Shown here: positions 1-11,256 of the stretch, one piece after another
Layout of the letters: every line of letters begins with the position of its first letter
Numbering within the stretch: the stretch's first letter is position 1
From: Calocera cornea HHB12733
Taxonomy: Eukaryota > Basidiomycota > Dacrymycetes > Dacrymycetales > Dacrymycetaceae
NCBI GenBank assembly: GCA_001632435.1
Contig: KV423962.1
Coordinates: forward strand, 1-64,000
Direction: 5' to 3'
Length of the DNA stretch: 64,000 bases
Translations under genes and position numbers: made by a program
Notes under the pieces: generated by a model
What the model was told of the DNA's origin: nothing
Database searches by the model: none
Seen by the model: the letters and a program-made list of their open reading frames with translations, nothing else

Positions 1-1800
1 GTAGTACGCACAGCCACTCACCCTATGTCCGTAGCACGACGCGTCTGTTTTGTCAATTCACGTATCTTGACTCTTACCATAACCTGCGCTCAACAACCCG
101 TAATATCCTCGGGTAGAGGCAGCGATACCATGTGCGCTCTGAGATGATGGGAAGAAGCAATGCCTGGTGAGGCCTGCTCCCGAATGGGCAGTACAGAGCC
201 ACGAATGTAGTATTGGTTAGACATGTGCCGCTGAGGAGACGTCAGCGTTCTATTCCGCAGGTGGAAGCGAGCAACATACATGAGTTCTCTAGGGACCTGC
301 AGTACTGACCTTAGGAAGACGAGTTCGGGGGACGTTGACACGGGTAAGAGCGTTGACGAGAGATGAAGATTGCGCGGTGCATCGCCCTTTAAGGCCTTGA
401 CGGCATTGAAATCGGAGTGACTCAACACCGAAAAGCTGCGAGGCACGAGTCACTGCATGACGACCATTCTCTATCGCCGCACGACGGCCATACGCACCCC
501 AACAGCAATAATGAGGGGAATACCAGCGAAGATTACGTTGTTCGGGATTGAAGTCAAACGAGACATGCGGCAGACATGAGTTGCCGGCGACATGCAAAAC
601 TGACAATTAATGAGTCCTCGTTGATCTCGGTGAGTTTGGCCTCGAGCTTACCTACATCAAGGTGCTCGAGCTTATGCTCCATCCCTGATGTTCTGTGAGT
701 GTCCATCAAATCTTCATACTGTCGACATCGTCCGCCGTGCATCTGAATTCTGCTCGTTGGCCATTACTCTGTTCAGCGCCACTCGGACTGCAGCGTTGAC
801 CCTCGCGATAGGCGCCGAACCTGTCAGCGCAGATTGCGTCGGGATTGACCATGTCGATCATGCCCAGAGGTTGGCGCCAGTGTATTGCGTCGGAGGGGCT
901 AGTCACGCTCCACAGCAGGTCGGACGTCGAAACCTGTGCGCAGCGTCCGCGATATTGGAACGAAGGTTACCGGCATTCCCGGGTCCTCGTTGTTGCCTCG
1001 TGTCGCGCGCACTGCATTTCGTAGTCGTCGTTCTCCAGCATCCGGTATTTCGAGCGATATGACGAGCTATTGTCCACGGCCCCCCTATGCTGCAGCAGCT
1101 GTAGACAGGTCTCGTCGAGGGTGCTGGATGCGCGTGTATGCGTCGAGGCGCGAGCTTCGCCCACATCATTGGAAGGAATCCCGTTCGCACACCAAGTACA
1201 TGCACAATGATGACGACACGCGCGGATTGCAACACAATGCCTGCAGTTGAATTGGTTCAGGCCACGTTCAGGAAGACAAAGGATGAGAAGGCGTACTGGC
1301 TGTGTACGTCATTCAGGTCCACGTCCCATCAAGATCGCCACCGACTCCCAGGTTCACCACTCATCCATCTCCCCCTCCCACTGACCGCTGAGTGATTAAG
1401 CGAGTATCGTGGCCTGTGATGCTCGGGTCATATCCCGGGACAGGATTTATGATCGTTATTGCGCAGGGGAAAGGCATGAAGAAATTCAAGGGCATGTGGA
1501 GTCGTCGAGAGCGAATAACAATGCTGGACGCTCCGTTTGCGTCCGTGATCTTCCAGTACTATGTGACCGTGAGACTGGCAAGCATCGCATGTGTGGTGAG
1601 CAGGGAGTGGTATACATATGTGAGGTGTGGACATGGCTGGCGTGGATGCCGGTTACTAGTGAATTCGAAGAGCTGGGCAAGGACGTGACTTGAACATACT
1701 GAACGCCCACGGCGACGACTCAGGTCATCAGCCACTCAATGGACGCGTCCCCGCTGCCCACTGTTTCCGGTCTGTCCCCACTGGCATGCCCATCACTAAA
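1..1800. other. No supported gene
   Basis: I find no recognisable protein domain here. On the minus strand between about 742 and 289 two open segments can be joined by a plausible 50-nt intron (donor near 650, acceptor near 600), giving a short charged segment followed by an unrecognised Cys- and aromatic-rich stretch. It may be the remnant of a gene, but no start, domain or paralogue in the window supports it. Confidence 0.4.
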
Positions 1801-1829
1801 AACAGGCCGCATAGACAAGGCCTGATAAG

Positions 1830-3260
1830 GGCTTATGAGGCGCAAAATGGCTGAAATGTCCGCAACCCTTGCAGACCTTGCCACAAGGCCTTATAAGGCC
1901 AGGCACCGGGCTGCTGGTTGCAGACAAGCCCGACAACCATTATTGTTTTGCTAACAATTGCGATAATCATAATTCTTTCATGCATCTCATATGCCCTCAT
2001 AAGGACAGTGTGCCCTTTTGCACTTTCAACAGTGTTATTGCACCGGATGTACACCTTACCTGAACCTCTTATCTGAGGAATCCTTTCATTCATGCTAGGG
2101 AATTGTGTGCGCTCCGGCACTGTTTGTGTAGCTGTATCCGGTATAACCATTCAATTGTAATCTAACTAAGCCTACATGCTTGTCCAGCTCATCCCTAACA
2201 CTTTTAGCACAATGGTCTCGGTTGGTGCACAGCTGTGTGGGTCGACCTTGTGTCACCAAAAGACGGGACCTGCATGTATGAGGTTCAGGTAAGCAAGGTT
2301 CAGGTAAAGCAAAGACGGGCATACCTCTCATGATATTACCAAGGAAAGACGCACCTACATATGCAAGGTTCAGGTAAGCAAGGTTCAGGTAAGGGAAGAC
2401 GGGCATACTTTATGTACCATTATCGGACCCCTCGCATAAATGCTACCTGAACTCCGTACATCCTGTAGATTAGCACAATACTGCGGATAGAGGTTCAGGT
2501 GTTGCTTACATGTAGTAAGGCAGAAGCCGGGACCCGGACTTGCAAGGGAAGAACAGTGACAATCAGAGGAGGGAGGGATCGTGCCAGGTGGGGGCCAGGT
2601 TTATTGGGAGGGTGTGTGCAGGAGGCCCGTCTCAGCCTGGCAGTCATATACTGACGAGTCGCTCTGATTTACAAGCTTGATTGCGCAAGCATGACCAGAC
2701 CCTATCAATAAACAAGCCAAACACGTGCTTGCAGCTTGCATTAAGCATGCCTGGTTTCATATTGACTCCGGCCCTGAGAATTCTGTGGAACACCGGGTTG
2801 TGACCGGAATTGAAGTTGTGCATGCCAGTGCGGGTCGACAAACCCTAGCTTCCACCATTGTATCAAGTGCAAAACTATGGGCAGATTGGTATGGAAGATT
2901 CAAAGAGCACAGTATTGCTTGGAGAATAGCGGCAACAGAGTGTGAAGGCCGCAAATGAAATAGAGAGGTTGTTAGGTTCAGGTAAGAGGTTCAGGTATAC
3001 CACAGACAGCATGTTAGGGTAGGAGCGGGCACAGAAATCTCATACCATACTTGTATCTTGGGCTACTCACAATAATATATTACTGTTACAATGTAATCAC
3101 CTGGCATTGCAACCTTGCCTCCGACTTCCCTATACCTGAACCTCAGATGAGGCAGCAATATGGCCTGATAAGGGTCCATAAGCCCCACAGGGATTGGCAA
3201 CGTGCCAAAAGTGCCACAATAATTGTGGACGCAACCCCAAGGGTCTGAAAAGGGGTCCCA
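1830..3260. repeat. Cluster of GGTTCAGGTA motifs, probable non-autonomous transposon remnant
   Basis: A decamer GGTTCAGGTA, or its complement TACCTGAACC, occurs about ten times between 2058 and 3140 in both orientations, with one- or two-base variants, often in close pairs (2283/2301, 2372/2386, 2975/2988). Palindromic AAGGCCTTATAAGGCC-like and GGCCTGATAAGGG strings lie at both ends (about 1833-1900 and 3160-3175). There is no coding potential. Repeated short motifs in both orientations near element ends are typical of DNA transposons whose transposase binds subterminal repeats. I could not define terminal repeats or a target duplication, so the limits are approximate. Confidence 0.5.
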
Positions 3261-3412
3261 AGCTTCGCCCGCTTTTTGTGATGCCATCGGGGATGGCCAA
3301 GCATCTGCCCACTCCCATGACTGCGCTGTCTGGAACACACTATCTGATTACTTACGTTTTGATGCAACTGCGCTACCCGATTCCCTTGCTGCCGAACTCA
3401 ATGTGGCAAGAC

Positions 3413-5405
3413 TCACAGTGCATCAAGGCGAACGCGAACCTCATCGATCGTCGGCCTCTTATCTCGGTCCTGTTGCCAGCAGTCTTGCATGATACGGACG
3501 AGACCTGTGGTACCCTTGTCTTCTGGTAGCTCTGTTGGCAGTACGGGACGCTGTCCATCAATAATGTGCATAGTTGCCACCAAGTTGTTCATCTTGGCGA
3601 AAGGGGCGCTGTGAGTGACCACCTGCACCTGCACTTGAGCATCCCTCTGGGCCGACTGCTAGCGCCCGGACACTCACCAAATGCATTGTCATACCAAACG
3701 AAAATAGATCTGCTCTGGGATCCCACGCCTCCATTAGGCGTGTCAAGTTGCACTTGGTTGGTGCAAGCCGCTCAGGCGCCATGTATCGCCCAGTGCCTAG
3801 CATTGCCGAACTCGTCGTGACGGCGGACTCTATCTCGATGATGAAGCGTGACAGGCCAAAATCGCAGAGCTTCGCTTGCCCGTGCTCGTCAATGAGAATG
3901 TTATCCTGCGCTGGCTGAGCTTGCAAGCTTGTTGTTTGCATCCTGTTCCATCCATGCGTGGGGTAGGCGGGGACGTTCACCGGAGACAATACTAGAGATG
4001 ACTTGAAGGGGTCGCTCCGTGGCAAATGGTCGCAATCCTTCCATGATCTAAGCGGAGTTAGTCGACATAAACAGGTTTGCAATGGAGTACACCTCATATG
4101 CTGTCATCCCAAAAGAGTACACATCGGCGACAATTGTTATTGGGTCCGCATCCTCTGCCATACCGAAGCGACTTGGGCTGAAGCACTCAGGCGCAGTCCA
4201 GTATACGTGGTCAGGGTTATACTCTGTCCAGTCAACCATGCGTTGACGGCACTGCTCGATGCCAAAGTCGCACAGTCGAGGTCGTCCATTGTGGTCGATG
4301 AGGATGTTAGACTTCGTAGTGTGTTAGACAAGCAAATCGCAACAGGCCTGACTGGCTTACTCCTCTCAATCTTCCGTGCAGTACAGGGGGCTCCTGTGTA
4401 TGCAGATAGAGCAGGCCCTCGGTGATGCCGCATAGCTACTATTAAGTTAGTTCTGTGAGGTGACTCTAGGAGCTGCGACGGGCCTGTTCGCTTCTTCGTG
4501 TGCTTTGGTGTATTCGACCACGTTGCCATTATCCATCCAAGGAACGACAAAGCACACAGTAGGGTCCGTATTCGACATAAGGGCAGTACCGAAGAAGGGA
4601 AGAATATTCGGATGTATAAGCGTAAGCCACTGCGCGATCTTCCCATCGAGCTCCTAATAGTCAATTGTTTCAGCGGACAAAATGATACTGCATGAGTCTC
4701 ACAGATTGACATGAATGTCGGGCGGCTGTATTGTATGTGATTGATCTCTTCACGTCTACGTTGACTGTTCCAGCTGCTGTCTGGTAGGACGCCTTCCACA
4801 TAGCGAATTCGTCGGACTTGGAGAGGTAAAGTCGCGGACTCCAGTTGCGCACTTGCGAGGTAATATCTCCTGGCATGGTCACATCCGAGATGGTAAATGA
4901 AGGTATTGTCTGCTCATGGAAACGGTTAGGACATGAAGGAGATGTTAACACAGAGAGACGCTTCACGTCAAGCTCGGAAAGAACGGTATCGAGCCTCGCA
5001 CCCAGTCGCTTTACGTCAACGGAGAGCTGAGATAGATCAGGATGTCGGCTTAAGTTTTCTTGTAGAAGTGGCAGCATCTGTAGCATATCCTCGTGAACAC
5101 TTGGAAGAAGATTCAGGCAAATATCCAGAGTATGGTGAGCTCAGGCTCACCGGATGAGCTCGTCCTGACTGGCCTGAAGACGAGCGTCATCCTTCTGTGC
5201 TACAGAAGGCCGCGTTGTCAACAGGACAGAAGTCGACTTATTCAGAAGAAGCTGGAGTCTTTCCCGTAGATGTGCCTAGTGTGAACATTCAGGACTCGGT
5301 CAGTAATGTCTGGCCAAGCGTGGTTGTTACCACAGCCGGTGGGTCGCTGTCCGAACTCTCGAAGAGCGAGTAGAAGAACCGCGCCAGATTTGAGAGTGAG
5401 TACAT
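3413..5405 (-). CDS. PKL1: helical N-terminus + pseudokinase, fused to the C-lobe of a second kinase
   Basis: This is a TKL-type kinase-like gene of the family that fills the window. The start at 5405 opens a short hydrophobic exon (MYSLSNLARFFYSL). Two helical exons follow: about 5350-5160, joined through a donor at GTGAGC, and a 5086-4950 coiled segment. The N-lobe has a VDVK strand and ends near 4750. The second part of the N-lobe runs about 4650-4480 (HPNILPFFGTAL, PWMDNGN). The catalytic loop reads HGRLRG, so the catalytic Asp is replaced by Arg; DFG and APE are kept (4300-4150). After the alphaF-alphaG region (4040-3930) the frame ends, and a second domain begins exactly at the catalytic-loop acceptor of another copy (DNILID, CDFGLSRF, YMAPERL, 3915-3690) and runs to the stop at 3413. 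Whether one mRNA joins both parts is unclear; the junction looks like recombination between tandem copies. Confidence 0.6.
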
Positions 5406-6124
5406 GATGCCGCAGCGACGCCAAAGCGAGATAGAGAGTGAAGACGATGAAAGAACAAGGTCGTGTGAAGGAGGGTCGCGCAGAGCGTAGAGGTCAGATG
5501 GCCGGCAGTTCGATGGAAACGCTCGCTGACGTATGCTTTGGATGGCTGTGCTCCATCATATGTTACAGCTGAATCACCGATCAGGTGAATAGCTAGTACC
5601 ACTTGTTTGTAGTAGATAGTATAATGGGATCTTGTGAAGTTCTATCAGAGGAGTGTCGCCTGTGTGAGACCGAGATAACGCTTGTCGATAACGCGGGATA
5701 ACGCCTTCGGATACGATATTTGGACAGGGGGAAAAGGCAACTCATATTCGCTACCTAGACAGCATAGTTAAGTAGCTACGGGATTCCTGTATATTCCCAG
5801 GCACCAGGCACCAGGCACGAAGCCGTTCCTGGTACCTGACCAAGTGAGACTTGTGTAACCCGGAATCCGTACGGAGCGTTATCTACGTAACGCCCCTCTA
5901 ACGCTATGTCGCCAATTGGCAAGAGAATCGGATGTACACAGGGCACAGCCATACGACAGGAGAGAACACTCACAAGTATACCCTCGGTGTACAGCCCCAG
6001 CAGGTCCATTCCACGCCCTGTTGAGCTGTCTGCTTTTAGTTCTGTTGCTCCAATTGTGCCTCAGGCCTTATTGACTGACGATAATGGGAGATATTCGCAA
6101 AGGTTGTCGATGGAAACACTTTGG
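5406..6124. other. Intergenic, no supported gene
   Basis: This is the spacer between PKL1 and the 3' end of PKL2. Short open frames exist, for example 5776-6009 on the minus strand, but they carry no domain and no paralogue elsewhere in the cluster. Confidence 0.4.
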
Positions 6125-7691
6125 TCACGAGCCGAGGATTTGTACCGCTTCACACATCGTAGGACGTCTGGAAGGCTCTTGAACGCAGGAGCGGAGGATT
6201 AAATCAGTCAGATGGGCCGTAGAAGGTGTTTCCTTCCAATCGCTAGGAATCTCAGGGCGTTCACCGTCGAGAATCATCTGAATGATCTCATATGATCGGG
6301 TCTCTGAGAATGGTCGCTTCTCTGTGTAGATCTATGGAACGGTGAGCTTGAACTGAGTTCAGTCTTGGGGGCCCACCAGCTGACCTCATATGCTGTCATA
6401 CCGAAGGAGAACAAGGTTCGGAGAAAGTGATACGACCGCTTGGGTCACTGGTGACTTAGGATCACACCGTTTCTGCCATTTCGGCGGCCACCAGGAGTAG
6501 CGCGTAGGCTTGCCTAAATAGAGTTCGCCGGTGATATCGCGGAAATTCTCCAGTCCGAAATCACACAGCCGGGGGTTGCCGAGCTCATCGATAAGTACGT
6601 TGGACTTGTATGAATCTGCCTATAATCTCGGGACAATAAGAACAACTCACGCCTCTCATATTTCCATGAACGATGGGGGGTTCTTGGGTGTGCAAATACA
6701 GCAATCCACGTGCAATTCCCAGTAGCTAAGCACATATTAACGCGCGTCCTTCAGAGTCGAGGGCAGACATACCAAAGCATGCTTGTCGACACTTCTATGA
6801 GCCTTGTGTACTGCACGGTAGCGTTTTTGCCTCTTCTAGCGACGTTCACACGGTATGAGTCAATACTTACGTAGTCTGGGATCCAGCTCGCGTCGGACGA
6901 GTTGGAGTTGCCGGATGTGTTGCATCCGCCGGAGGATCTCTTGGTTCGCTGGATCGGCTCCGGCTTCAAAAGGCAACATTCTCTCATAGCCGTCAATACA
7001 CCTTCGACACCTTTTTCTTGTATATAGACTGCCCCAGCAGCATAGATACTGAATGAGAAGCCCCCGTTCGCGCATCTCCCAGTCTGTCCCTCGTCCCATT
7101 CTCGTCTTCGACCTCGCCGCATCCTTTCCGTCACTCCCTTGTCAACCCCTTCAGTATCCGTGATAGCAAGGGTATCATACCCTTCGGTAGTGCCATAGCC
7201 ATTGGTATCAAGGCTACCGTCACCCCCGTCATCCCTATTGGTACTGTTACCAACACCATCCACGATCGTATCACCAACGTGATTATGTCTATCGTCGCCA
7301 TATCCGTATCCCATACCGACCGCCATAGCCGAGTCACCACACGGTTGGGTATAGCAGTATTGTGGTTATTTCCATTGCTAGCTACCGAAGCCTATCTGGT
7401 CTTGTGCTACCAAGGCCACCAGTATTCCTACTGGACTCATCCCTTCAGATTTGTTAGGTATTGATCACTTGATGTACTTCATCACATCTCCATTCTCCAT
7501 CCATCCAAGGTACAACAAACCAGATCCATGGGGGATTATTTGTTGGAATCTCGGCAGTAGCAAGGAACGGAAGCAGGTTGGGGTGGTCAAGGTGAAACCA
7601 GCGAGTGATCTCGTGGTCCAGTTCCTGAGAGAACCTGTTGAGCTTGATGCGTGAGAATAATTAGGTTCTCACTGTCTGTTCGCCTTTGGAA
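6125..7691 (-). pseudogene. PKL2, 3' part (kinase-like domain) cut off from its start by transposons
   Basis: The 3' portion of a TKL-like pseudokinase gene. Reading on the minus strand from 7691: the end of the beta3-alphaC exon, a 5' splice site, then an alphaC exon (ELDHEITRW, HPNLLPFLATAE), PWM, the catalytic-loop exon (YLHTQEPPIVHGNMRG, near 6720-6650), then NVLIDE..LCDFGLENF (about 6600-6530) and the C-terminal exon ending at 6125 (RPEIPSDW, RRPTM). Damage: a duplicated GATG near 7500 shifts frame inside the PWMENG motif, the APE region is replaced by a Trp-Pro-Pro string, and a further frameshift precedes SFGMTAYE. HRD is HGN, so the catalytic Asp is Asn. The 5' half lies at 14538-15408, beyond the inserted elements. 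Confidence 0.8.
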
Positions 7692-7693
7692 TA

Positions 7694-7735
7694 ACGTAGA
7701 TCAGCAGTGAGCGGGTCAGGGCAGTGAACGGGTCA
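7694..7735 (+). repeat. Left terminal inverted repeat of the pogo-like element (42 bp)
   Basis: It matches the complement of the right end base for base over 37 contiguous bases (14499-14535), and over 42 once the MULE and its duplicated target site are removed. It starts ACGT, as fungal pogo-like ends often do. Confidence 0.9.
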
Positions 7736-7752
7736 GGCTCATTGCCACTTTA

Positions 7753-9207
7753 ATGTACAACCCTTTGTCATCGCATATCTCCCTCAGACAAATGTCTACA
7801 TCATCAAAAGAGCACCGTGTTCTCCTTGCGCTTGCAGCAATGAAGGCTGACCCAGCATTGACTGGTCGTGAAGCTGCAAAACTATACAACATCCCACCCA
7901 CTACACTGCAGCGCAGACTGGCCGGTGTCCCTGCACGAGCCAACATCCATAGTCCACAGGCACTGCTTACTGCAGCAGAGGAAGATGCAATCATTCAGTA
8001 CATTCTGAGGCTAGAGGAGCGAGGGTTTCCACCCCGGAGGGGAGATGTGGAAGGGATGGCAAATATGCTGCTGGCAAAGCGGGGTGTGCGGAGTGTTGGG
8101 GTGGCATGGACCGACCGGTTTATCAAATGTCAACCAGAGATCCGGACATGCATCTCTCGACCCCTTGACTATCAGAGGTCACAGCAAGAAGACCCACGGA
8201 TATATGCTGGATGGTTCCGGCTTGTGACCAATATGCAAGCAACTTATGGTGTTCAGCCTGGTGATTTCTACAATTTTGACAAGACCGGCTTTGCAATGGG
8301 AATGATAAGGGCAGCAGTGGTCATTGCAGGTGCGGATCGGAGTGCCAAACCAAAGGCTATCCAAGCAGGTAATAGGGAGTGGGCGACGGCCATCTGCTGC
8401 ATTGCAGCAGATGGTTTTGTGGTGCCACCCTTCCTCTGTGTGGTCGGATGCAACCACCTTGCAATATGGTATGCGGATGGCAGTATCCTGCCGACTTGGG
8501 TTGTTGCACCCACCAATAAGGGCTGGACGGATAATGCCACCGGTCTGGCATGGCTGCAGCACTTCGATATACATACCAAGAACCGAAGGATTGGTCAACG
8601 GCGGATGCTTGTCCTTGATGGTCACCAGAGCCATGTCACCCCCGAGTTCAATCAATATTGCAAGGACAATGACATTGTTCCGCTCTGCTTGCCAGCACAC
8701 TTGTCACATTATACTCAGCCTCTTGATGTCAGTGTTTTCAGCCCATTGAAGAGAGCATATGGCGACCAGATCTCCTTGCTGATGGAAGCTGGAAGAAGCC
8801 ACATCTCAAAGCCCAATTTCTTTGCTAGCTTTTGCACTGCTTTTGAAGCAGCATTCACAGTCCAAAATGTCAAGAGTGGCTTCCGTGGTGCAGGCCTAGT
8901 GCCCTTGGATGCAAATGCTGTACTCTCAAAGCTCACTCTACGACTTCAGACGCCAACCCCTCTGCCAACAGATGCTCACCTTGACCAGCTTTGGGTCTTG
9001 CAGACACCAAAGACAGCGACTGAGGCTGTCTCCCAAGCAACACTCATCAAGGCACGGATCTCTCAGCATCAAGGAAGCTCGCCAACACCCATATACACAT
9101 CAATTGATCAGCTTGCAAAGGCTGCAATCAATACCAATCACTGCTTGACACTCTTAACCGGAAGAGTCAGGGCTCTTGAAGACATGAATGACCGGCTTTC
9201 AAAGTGA
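7753..9207 (+). CDS. Pogo-like DDE transposase, with an in-frame stop before a zinc knuckle
   Basis: A 484-residue transposase of the pogo/CENP-B-like group. In order: a psq-type helix-turn-helix (about residues 20-62), a CENP-B-type DNA-binding domain (about 72-137, ending AWTDRFIK), and a DDE_1 catalytic core with Asp176 (NFDKTGF), Asp289 (LDGHQSH) and Asp325 (QPLDVSVF), a DD35D spacing. A likely better start is Met14. Right after the TGA at 9205-9207 the same frame stays open to 9453 and encodes a CCHC zinc knuckle (C-X2-C-X4-H-X4-C, CRICRRPGHNARTC). The stop therefore probably truncates an original protein of about 565 residues; CGA to TGA by CpG deamination would explain it. The catalytic core is otherwise intact. 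Confidence 0.9.
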   Translation: MYNPLSSHISLRQMSTSSKEHRVLLALAAMKADPALTGREAAKLYNIPPTTLQRRLAGVPARANIHSPQALLTAAEEDAIIQYILRLEERGFPPRRGDVEGMANMLLAKRGVRSVGVAWTDRFIKCQPEIRTCISRPLDYQRSQQEDPRIYAGWFRLVTNMQATYGVQPGDFYNFDKTGFAMGMIRAAVVIAGADRSAKPKAIQAGNREWATAICCIAADGFVVPPFLCVVGCNHLAIWYADGSILPTWVVAPTNKGWTDNATGLAWLQHFDIHTKNRRIGQRRMLVLDGHQSHVTPEFNQYCKDNDIVPLCLPAHLSHYTQPLDVSVFSPLKRAYGDQISLLMEAGRSHISKPNFFASFCTAFEAAFTVQNVKSGFRGAGLVPLDANAVLSKLTLRLQTPTPLPTDAHLDQLWVLQTPKTATEAVSQATLIKARISQHQGSSPTPIYTSIDQLAKAAINTNHCLTLLTGRVRALEDMNDRLSK

Positions 9208-9523
9208 CACAGGACCAAGAATACCCGACTCCAGGATTCTGGAGTACTTACCGGTGAGGCTGCAAGCCAGATCATGGCAGAGCGAGGCATTCAGGAGCAC
9301 AACAGGCATGATGCAGGTTCAGGGGAGGGACCATCCATGCAGCCAAACAGTGGTGCACAACACTGTAGAATCTGCAGAAGACCTGGGCACAATGCAAGAA
9401 CATGCCCAGATGCAGAACAGGTAGATAGCACACCGGACAAGGACTCTGATTAATTAGATCTTGCATTGTTGGCGAGTTATCGTACATTGATCAAGGAGGG
9501 TCCGAAAACATGACCCGTTCACT

Positions 9524-9568
9524 GATCTTCGCCACGGCTCCCCCACCCAAGGGCCGCACCATTGCTTC
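9524..9568 (+). repeat. Left terminal inverted repeat of the MULE
   Basis: Pairs with the complement of about 14455-14498. The shared core includes GCTCCCCCACC and GGCCGCACCATT with a few mismatches and small gaps. Confidence 0.75.
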
Positions 9569-9655
9569 CGTGCCAAGCCTTGCGCACGGGAGTCGCCGCA
9601 AAATGACGAAGTCCGCGCTTTCGCGGCAAAATTGTTATTTTGTATATAAAACATT

Positions 9656-10574
9656 TTACAGGCCTTTTGCCTGATCTACAATAATGGAATCTGTGAAGCC
9701 TGTGAAGGCATAGCGAGTCCCTGAAAGGATTGGAGCAGTATTGTGAGGTAAAATGCGCGTTTTGGCAAAAAGTACCTGTCCGGGCTGCACAGGAATGCGA
9801 TATCCGGTTGTTGGAAGCTCGAGCTCCCCACCTTCAAAGTCTCCCATGGCAAATATTGCTGTCATGAGTTCTGCCGGGTCACTTGAGTCAATATGGAGCC
9901 GCTCAGAGCCGCCCATCTTGACTGCAAGGCATGCCCAAAGTGAGTTCCGAAGAGCTGGGCGTGCTTCAAGGAGTTTGGCGATTTTTGGCTGTTGGTGAAG
10001 CCATTCCAGCGTGTCCTTTTGTTTCTGCCAGAGAGCTGGATAGTGTTGCTTGAGGATACCGAGTGTCTTCTGTGCCACATATTTGTCGAGGAGCAAAAGG
10101 AGGTGATCCAATTTGGCAAGGATTTCCGGGCTTTGCTTGTCTGCTGCGCGCGAAAGGAATGGTTTTGAAGTGAATCTCTGCCAGAAGCCAGCATAGAATG
10201 CAGGAGTGGATGATCGGTTGCGCTTCTGTGCACTTGAGGTGTAGAAGTTGGGTTTTGCAGCAATGAGGTCATCATAGGCAGCTGTGATTTCTGCAGCTTG
10301 CGACGCAGAGTAAACATCACTGAAGCGGACTGCAAGAACCTCTTGTTCATCCCCTATCTGCTGATAGAGCAAGATATTCCCATCCACAGGTGCAGTCTTC
10401 AGCTCCCTGACACTCCCAAGTGTCTCGTCGAGGAGCTTTGCAACCCGGATGGGATGGATGGGTCCTCCAGGTCGAAAAAGGTCGACAGGTCCGGTGACAG
10501 AAACTTTGTCTGAAAAGTGTCAGCTGCGCTCCGGAGATACAAGAAGTGGGCGCACTATGGTTGTCGAAGCCCAT
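9656..10574 (-). CDS. 2-oxoglutarate/Fe(II)-dependent dioxygenase carried by the MULE (TET/JBP-like or prolyl-hydroxylase-like)
   Basis: A two-exon gene. A 19-nt first exon (10574-10556) opens with an ATG in good context; a 46-nt GTGCGC...TTTTCAG intron joins it to the main exon (10509-9656), giving 290 residues. The double-stranded beta-helix signature is complete: Fe ligands His212 and Asp214 (LHIDSSDP), distal His262 (LPHNTAP) and the 2-oxoglutarate-binding Arg272 (GTRYAFTGF). A Gly-rich strand lies between them (GDFEGGELELP). Such enzymes oxidise proteins or methylated bases. Expanded TET/JBP dioxygenases of mushrooms are known to travel with transposons, mainly KDZ elements, so a DNA- or RNA-base oxidase is plausible, but a prolyl-hydroxylase-type fold cannot be excluded by eye. 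It ends 131 bp inside the left MULE terminus. Confidence 0.75.
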
Positions 10575-10689
10575 GGTTGTCCTCTTCACTCCATGAGCAA
10601 GTCTGTCAGACTTGCGGAGCAAGCGAACAGCGGGGGAGCGGCAACGCTGTCTGCCCATCGTCGTTGTTTCGCAAGAAATGCGGCAACGA

Positions 10690-11256
10690 CAGCCCTAGGG
10701 TCTGCGCGCAACATCCGCAGCGCGACAACTCCTCTCCTTCCCACCACCACCACCACCACCACCCACCCCGCCACCCACCCCACCACCGCCGGCCCCGCCT
10801 CCTTCGGCCGCCGCGGTAGCGGCGCGCGCTGTCGGGCGTTGGGGGGGCGGCGCGAGGCGGACATGCGTATACGGGCAGCACCCGAACGGGGAGGCTCTGT
10901 CAAAATTTTCAATTTTGGCGGGCCTCTGAGGCTTTGCCCCGCCCCTGCGCGTCCGGCGCGGCGCAGCGCCTGCCCGCGAAGCGAGCGAAGGGGCCGGGCG
11001 GGCGGCCGGAGCCCCGACGGACTTTGCTGCTGGCGGAGGCGCTGACGCGCCTCGCCTTGCCCCCACGCGGGCTCTCCCAGCCTGCCATGTGCCCCCACGC
11101 TGCCGGACCCCTTGCCCGAGCGCCATGAATGGAGCGTCAGTGCAAAGGGGGAGCAATTACTTGCCAGAGCGCCATGAATGGAGCGTCCGTGCAGCAATTG
11201 CGCCTGGCAGCTGCAGGGGGCATAATGGGGGTTGGGAGGGGGCGGTCTGTGCACCC
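10690..11256. other. Very GC-rich spacer with a CCA microsatellite
   Basis: The spacer between the dioxygenase and the transposase inside the MULE. A (CCA)n tract lies at about 10740-10790. Long open frames exist on both strands, but they are a by-product of base composition. Two copies of a GCCATGAATGGAGCGTC string lie about 46 bp apart (11122 and 11169). It probably contains the dioxygenase promoter. Confidence 0.5.

Noticed and set aside
460..560. Transmembrane helix in one frame of the minus strand
   Set aside because: The alternative frame after a plausible intron removes it, and no gene structure supports either reading.
1830..3260. CRISPR-like array
   Set aside because: The motif is short, occurs in both orientations and has irregular spacing; the organism is a eukaryote.
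5776..6009. A 77-codon minus-strand frame between PKL1 and PKL2
   Set aside because: No domain, no splice partner, and it lies beyond the stop of PKL2; treated as chance.
9205..9207. Selenocysteine or programmed readthrough at the transposase TGA
   Set aside because: Fungi of this group lack selenoprotein machinery and no stem-loop context is evident; a nonsense mutation is simpler.
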